DNA from: Ophiocordyceps camponoti-saundersi (nom. inval.)
Lineage: Eukaryota > Ascomycota > Sordariomycetes > Hypocreales > Ophiocordycipitaceae
NCBI GenBank assembly: GCA_003339415.1
Contig: PDHQ01000667.1
Location: 1-12,171, forward strand
Length of the DNA: 12,171 nt
Direction of reading: 5' to 3'
Shown here: positions 9,050-12,171 of the stretch, one piece after another
How the letters are laid out: each line of letters begins with the position of its first letter
Numbering within the stretch: position 1 is the stretch's first letter
Program-made: the position numbers and the translations under genes
Notes under the pieces: generated by a model
The model's input: the letters and a program-made list of their open reading frames with translations, nothing else
What the model was told of the DNA's origin: nothing
Databases searched by the model: none

Positions 9050-10350
9050 TAGGAAATATATTAAGCTATAATAAAGGGAGACCGCTTATTATCTTTAAAG
9101 CTATAATTTAAAGTTTAAATTATAGATTATTATATTAATATTAAAAGAAAACTATATTTCTATAATAAGCTTTAAATCTTAGGAGCCTTAGTTATTATAA
9201 TAAAAAACTTAAAGAAAATACTAGCCTCCTTACTTAATATATTATAAAATTATCTTATCTAAATAATTTATAACTTAGCTTTAGTTAGTTATTTTAGAAG
9301 GGAAGGTATAGTAGCTTTTATAACTTATAATTTCTTCTAGCTATTTTAATAATAATATATTCGCTAATTTTTTAGGAACTATAATATTTATAGTAAAATT
9401 AAAGCTTAGAAATAATATTAAGCTACCTTTTTTAAGTTATTACTTACTTTAGATTAGTTTTACTTATATATATAAATAAACTTTATAATAAACTTTCCGC
9501 TTATAGAACGCGGAAATAAGTACTTATAAGTAATTAAAAACTAACTTAGTAAAAAGATCTTACTTAAGCTAATACCCTTAATAAACGCTCCGCTTTATAT
9601 AAAATAGTTTTTCTAATATTTTATATAGTTCTATTAATAGCTAAGTACTATCGTAAGTAATAGAGGAACTAACTAAATAGGCGAATTTTAAAGCTATTTT
9701 TATTAATTTTATAAGATTAATTAAATACTTAGTATAGCTTATTACTTATAAACTAATAAAAAATATAAAAAAGTTAATTAAAATATATAAGCTTATTTCT
9801 AAGTAGTAATCTCTTATAATTAAAATAATTAGAATAAATAGCTTCCTATAACTTAGCTTATACTAAATAGTAAAGTTTATTTAGCTATAAAAATAACGCT
9901 ATTCTTTATAACTTATAAGTTTTAAGCTTTTATAATAATATTATTAAACTTAGATATTTTATAAATATTAATAAGGAATTCTAAAAGCTAGGCTAAGGAC
10001 TTTATAAAATAATTATAATAAGTAATAAACCTTTATTAAGTAGCCGATACCTTATTCTTATAAACTTAAAAATTTTAAGCTAATAAGAATTAATAAGTAG
10101 CTAAATATTTTAAAATTAATAATAAGGTTTAGCTTAATTTATATAATTTTCCTAGCGTATAATTAAAAAAGAAGCTTAATTAGAAAAATACTAAGTTTAT
10201 AATAGCGCGGGTTATTAACTTTTCCCTTATTAAATTTATAAGATTATTAATAAAAGCTTATAATCGCTTTAGTATAAATTTACTAAAAAGGGCGGCCTTA
10301 AACCCCTTACTTAAGTAAGAAATTACTAATTTATAACCTCTTATAATACT
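9050..10350 (+). pseudogene. Integrase domain of the gypsy pol relic
   Basis: Retroviral-type integrase, which inserts the cDNA. In frame: NKLWIPGA-like block (RKLYFYNKL*ILGALV near 9150), a zinc-binding region with the CxxC pair read as YNIY (9380-9391), then the catalytic core. Asn codons occupy the two Asp positions (9479-9481 in INFIINFP, 9659-9661 in SNRGTN) and Lys occupies the Glu position (9767-9769). Asp2 to Glu spacing is exactly 35 residues between. A STAYHPQTDGQTERVN-like block is read around 9731-9778, and a NRFSINLLKRAALNPL block (about 10262-10310) corresponds to the C-terminal region before the chromodomain. Confidence 0.92.
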
Positions 10351-10354
10351 AATT

Positions 10355-10550
10355 AATAAAGAGGAAGAATAAGAAATTAAAAAGATTATCTTAGCTAGAT
10401 AAAAGAAAATAAGTAAAGGTAAAAGATAGGAGGTTTTTATTAAATAGAAAAATTATTAAAATTTAATATAGAAACTTTTAGCGGAACTTAAAAATATTAC
10501 TACTCTTAATCGCTTTAAAGCTTTATATAAACTAGCTATATATAATAATA
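10355..10550 (+). pseudogene. Chromodomain at the C-terminus of the gypsy pol relic
   Basis: Reads EEE*EIKKIILAR then GKR*EVFIK*KNY then NLI*KLLAELKN. This matches the chromodomain pattern of EWEVEKIL, a VKWKGY-type core and a TWEP segment, with the aromatic Trp residues turned into stops (TGG to TAG) and Gly to Asn in the KGY motif. Chromodomains in chromoviruses bind methylated histone H3 and bias insertion to heterochromatin. Placement after integrase defines the lineage. Confidence 0.9.
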
Positions 10551-10726
10551 GGTAAATTATTAGGAAATATATAGTAAAATAGCCGGTAGAGAATTTATAT
10601 TAAAAAGCGTATTTTTAGGCGCGGAAAACCCCCCCCCTTATAATATTTAATAATATTACTTTTTCGTAAATAATAACTCCCTAGCTAAGTAATAATAATA
10701 GCGTAATAGCGTTAAAGTTATTAAAT

Positions 10727-10764
10727 TAGCGGTAATAGTAATAAATATAGCGGTAATAGTAATA
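10727..10764. repeat. Two-copy tandem repeat, 21-bp period
   Basis: The 17-bp unit tagcggtaatagtaata occurs at 10727-10743 and 10748-10764, separated by four bases. It is flanked by TAA-rich sequence and lies about 110 bases after the gypsy stop codon. Confidence 0.7.
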
Positions 10765-11327
10765 ATAATATTACGCTTTAAAATAATAACTTTTTCTTTT
10801 AATATTAAGATATTAGCTAACTTTTTAAAGCTTAAAAGCTTATAAAAAAGGGTAATATTAAAAATAGCGTAAATACGCTTTTTAGATAAGATAAATTAGC
10901 TTTTTATATTTTATATAGTAAAATTAAAAATATAAACTATATAATAAAAAAAATATTATTATATATAAGCTTAAGCTTAGCTAATATTATTAAAACTTAA
11001 GCTATTATAATCGCCGCTTAAAGCGCTTTATTAGCTTTAATTATTATTAGCAAATATTTAATATTAATAATAATATATTATATTATATAAGCTAAAACTA
11101 AAAGCTAAAAAGCTAGTATATAAGTTTAGTATAAAAATATATATTTTATATAAGATATATAAGGTTTTTATTTCCCTATACGCTTTAGTATTATAGCTTA
11201 GTTATAATATTTATATCTTTACTTAATATAGCGAAAATATAAATATTTTTAAAAAGCCCCTTTATTACTATTATTATTTTCCTTATTTTTATTTTCGTCG
11301 TTATTTTTATTATCGATAAAGCTAATA

Positions 11328-11370
11328 GCGGGGGCGGGAGGAGGAGAAGGAGAGGAAGCGGGAGCGGGGG
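11328..11370 (+). repeat. G-rich purine tract
   Basis: About 43 bases, purine except for four C residues, with G runs of 5, 3, 3 and 5 and several GG pairs, in an otherwise AT-rich setting. It contains no CpA or TpG and so offers no RIP target. The long spacing between the inner G runs makes it only a weak quadruplex candidate. Confidence 0.6.
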
Positions 11371-12020
11371 TAATAATAGCTATAATAGCGAGAATAGGAG
11401 TCTTAGCGTAGGATATCTTTTTCCGCGAAATAGGCTACGGAAAATATAATATTAATAAAAAAGCCGCTAATTAGGCTAAATAAAAACTTACTATAATAAA
11501 AAAAGGAGATAAGGAAAGCTAATAAGGGGCCTAAAGCTAAGAGCTTCTTTATATAATAATTTAAGAAAAATATTATAAGTAACGTATCCCTTATAATAGA
11601 TAAATCGCCCTCCTAAATATAAGATTAATAAATCTTATATAGTAAGCTATAAAATATATTAAAGAAAAGACTTATTTTAGGAGAAAAAAGAGGAATAGTA
11701 AAAAAAAAAGAAAAAGCTATTATAAAAAGCTAATATTTTTAAACAAATTATTTTACGAAAATACGAAAATTTTCCTTATATTTAAGGCCTCTATTATTAC
11801 TAGTAATATTATTTTCGTTAACTTCTTTATTACCGTTTTTATTACTTTTATTTTTATTATTTTTATTAGCGATAGCGGTAGCGGTAAAGTTAGTAATAGC
11901 GCTAGTAGCGGTAGCGATATCTTAAAAATAGCTATTATACTTACTAAGCTAAGATATCCTTATTAGTAAGAAAAACATTAATATAATTAAACCCGTAAAA
12001 TAAGTAGCGGATTTCCTTAC

Positions 12021-12171
<151 letters not shown>

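Larger units (their letters stand above)
8458..10618 (+). pseudogene. Ty3/gypsy chromovirus pol relic, 5'-truncated (RNase H, integrase, chromodomain)
   Basis: The 3' part of a retrotransposon polyprotein whose enzymes would copy and insert the element; the chromodomain guides insertion to chromatin. The reading begins at the right edge of the adjacent LTR with the RT/RNase H boundary (PVIFFSVKINAAERNY, 8470 on) and lacks Gag, protease and the RT core. RNase H is in one frame (8470 to about 8860). The frame moves by +1 between about 8860 and 8900, then integrase and chromodomain are continuous from about 8880 to TAG 10616-10618 with no further frameshift over 1.7 kb. Stops are all TAA/TAG in Trp/Gln-type positions. 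It belongs to the Ty3/gypsy chromodomain lineage with high confidence. A 3' LTR and its boundary were not identified. Confidence 0.93.
10619..12020. other. Non-coding low-complexity stretch after the gypsy relic
   Basis: No gene recognised. It contains a nine-C run (10629-10637), a tandem pair of 17-bp repeats (10727-10743 and 10748-10764), an 8-bp inverted pair gcgtaata/tattacgc (10701-10708 and 10769-10776), a G-rich purine stretch (11328-11370), and AGCGGT/GGTAGC-type degenerate repeats near 11867-11918. The gypsy 3' LTR is expected somewhere from about 10620, but its partner copy is not in the window, so no border can be set. Confidence 0.5.

Noticed and set aside
8760..9060. Novel gene between RNase H and integrase
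   Set aside because: It reads as the normal linker and integrase N-terminal part once the +1 frame change at about 8860-8900 is taken into account.

Overview
This window is a transposon graveyard from a filamentous ascomycete (Pezizomycotina-type) genome that has been saturated by repeat-induced point mutation (RIP). By hand count, CpA occurs about 24 times and TpG about 23 times in 12 kb. Several hundred of each would be expected, while CpG, CpT and TpA remain common. As a result ATG is almost absent (three on the plus strand, five on the minus strand), nearly every stop is TAA or TAG, and Cys, His, Gln and Trp codons are largely replaced by Tyr codons and stops. I see no intact protein-coding gene, tRNA, rRNA or CRISPR array. 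Every gene call below is a pseudogene read through RIP-type stops. The small introns (gtaag...ctaa(c/t)...tag) and the mix of hAT and chromodomain Ty3/gypsy elements fit the same kind of host. The species cannot be named from this.

Layout. 1-1238: AT-rich sequence without a gene, carrying a duplicated hairpin motif. 1239-4030 (+): a nearly full-length hAT transposase relic with BED-type finger, hAT core and C-terminal dimerisation region, split by about ten small introns whose phases still agree. 4411-4575: a cluster of short inverted repeats built on TTAGTTAGTCC, possibly the hAT 3' subterminal region. 4576-5787: unassigned. 5788-6088 and 8157-8457: a 301-bp direct repeat pair, read here as LTRs of a minus-strand element. 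The 2.07 kb between them holds one continuous minus-strand frame of about 666 codons that I do not recognise. 8458-10618 (+): the 3' part of a Ty3/gypsy chromovirus pol (end of RT/RNase H, integrase, chromodomain), starting abruptly at the edge of the right LTR. 10619-12020: non-coding low-complexity sequence. 12021-12171: a TAA microsatellite running off the end.

How the parts relate. The window records successive transposon insertions followed by RIP. Damage is almost entirely transitions with very few indels, so frames, splice phases and the integrase D-35-E spacing survive while start codons, Cys/His ligands and catalytic acids are gone. The most unusual items are the single-ORF LTR element, the intron-rich hAT and the sequence-context bias of the surviving CpA sites. 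I found no convincing new defence or metabolic system.
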